A stretch of DNA of 64,000 nucleotides from Paenibacillus methanolicus (GTDB lineage: Bacteria > Bacillota > Bacilli > Paenibacillales > Paenibacillaceae). The notes under the pieces are model-generated. The model searched no databases. It saw nothing but the letters and a program-made list of their open reading frames with translations, and was not told where the DNA came from. The DNA is taken from contig NZ_VNHS01000002.1 of NCBI RefSeq assembly GCF_008124765.1, forward strand, positions 186,001-250,000. Reading direction: 5' to 3'. A program made the position numbers and the translations under genes. Below, one piece after another: positions 63,420 through 64,000 of this stretch. Position 1 is the first letter of the stretch, and every line of letters begins with the position of its first letter.

Positions 63420-64000
63420 AGGTTAACCACCCCAATGCTTTGAACTTCTACGCTAGGTTCCAGCTCGCTATAGGACAGCACCGGAATATCCTGCATCGTT
63501 CGTTCGACGATTTGGCGTAAGTACATGCGAATCGTCGGCGAGGCGAGCACGATCGGCTGGTTGCCGGATTGAATCTGCCGATTGACCTGTTCCGTCAGTT
63601 TCTGATAAATCGTCTGGGTCGAAATCGGATCAAGCGCCAAGTAACTGCCCTGATCGGATTGTTGCACGGATTCGGCGATTTTCTTCTCGAGCGACGGCCC
63701 AACCGTAATGACGCGCAGCTTGTCGCTGTTCTGCGAGAACTGCTGCGTAATTTGCCGCGACAGCGCCTGTCTCACATATTCGGTCAATATATCCGGATCC
63801 TTCGAGTATTGTCCTTGGTCGGCCAACGTCTCGAAAATCGTGACCATATCCCGAATGGAAACCTTCTCGCGAAGCAGCTTGGACAACACCTTCTGAACGT
63901 CGCCAATGGAAAGAATCGAAGGAATCAGCTCATCCACTAGGGCCGGGTAACTTTCCCTGACGTTGTCCACGAGCGCTTTCGTTTCCTGACGGCCGATAAG
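63416..64000 (-). CDS. flhA: Flagellar export protein FlhA, C-terminal part (cut by window edge)
   Basis: The last ~194 residues of FlhA, the export-gate protein of the flagellar type III system; the gene continues beyond position 64000, and the frame is open to the edge (LIGRQETKALVDNV). ELIPSILSIGDVQKVLSKLLREKVSIRDM, VRQALSRQI and IVLASPTIRMYLRQIVER (all in part) are FlhA cytoplasmic-domain signatures. It is followed by overlapping flhF. Confidence 0.95.
   Translation of the reverse strand, partial: LIGRQETKALVDNVRESYPALVDELIPSILSIGDVQKVLSKLLREKVSIRDMVTIFETLADQGQYSKDPDILTEYVRQALSRQITQQFSQNSDKLRVITVGPSLEKKIAESVQQSDQGSYLALDPISTQTIYQKLTEQVNRQIQSGNQPIVLASPTIRMYLRQIVERTMQDIPVLSYSELEPSVEVQSIGVVNL

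Overview
This 64 kb window is one long, almost gap-free block of housekeeping, sporulation and motility genes from an endospore-forming, flagellated Firmicute. Gene content, order and moderately high G+C point to Paenibacillaceae (Paenibacillus or Cohnella type); that assignment is inference from synteny and protein similarity recalled from memory, not a database search. Every convincing gene lies on the minus strand, so transcription runs from position 64000 towards position 1. The order closely follows the Bacillus subtilis flhA-to-rny region.

In the direction of transcription the layout is as follows. (1) 64000-51525 is the distal part of the fla/che operon: flhA (partial), flhF, flhG, cheB, cheA, cheW, cheC, cheD, a small membrane protein, sigD, a FapA-family protein, a small conserved-end protein, a SwrB-like protein and a secreted protein with an MltG-like segment. 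(2) 51498-42851 holds translation and envelope genes: rpsB, tsf, pyrH, frr, uppS, cdsA, dxr, rseP and proS. (3) 42738-38407 is polC. (4) 38387-29429 is the rimP-nusA-ylxR-ylxQ-infB-rbfA-nrnA-truB-ribF operon, with a strong promoter and a leader hairpin. (5) 29415-23665 contains rpsO, pnp, ylxY, an M16 protease and dut. (6) 23449-19285 contains dpaA, dpaB, a decayed reading frame where asd would be expected, dapG and dapA. (7) 18811-13286 contains an RNase J, tepA, ylzJ and spoIIIE. (8) 13186-6027 contains sleB, the M16 pair ymfF/ymfH with ymfI (EF-P modification), ymfJ, ymfK, rodZ and yajQ. (9) 5888-1 contains rimO, pgsA, cinA, recA with a LexA box, recX and the start of rny.

The groups work together. 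The fla/che genes build and steer the flagellum and produce its sigma factor. Regions 2 and 4 make ribosomes, translation factors, isoprenoid and phospholipid precursors and transcription factors. dapG, dapA and dpaAB lead from aspartate to the spore-specific dipicolinate, while spoIIIE and sleB act in spore DNA packaging and germination.

There is no transposon, prophage, CRISPR array, tRNA or rRNA. The clearest structure that genes do not explain is a ~103 bp intergenic repeat with nested inverted repeats. It occurs in front of rny, in front of recA, and as a tandem pair between RNase J and dapA. Other points worth a look are the remnant frame between dpaB and dapG, the compact ProRS at the proS locus, the short EF-Ts, a very long Gly/Gln-rich arm on IF-2, and several leader hairpins (nusA operon, pnp, rpsO, rpsB).
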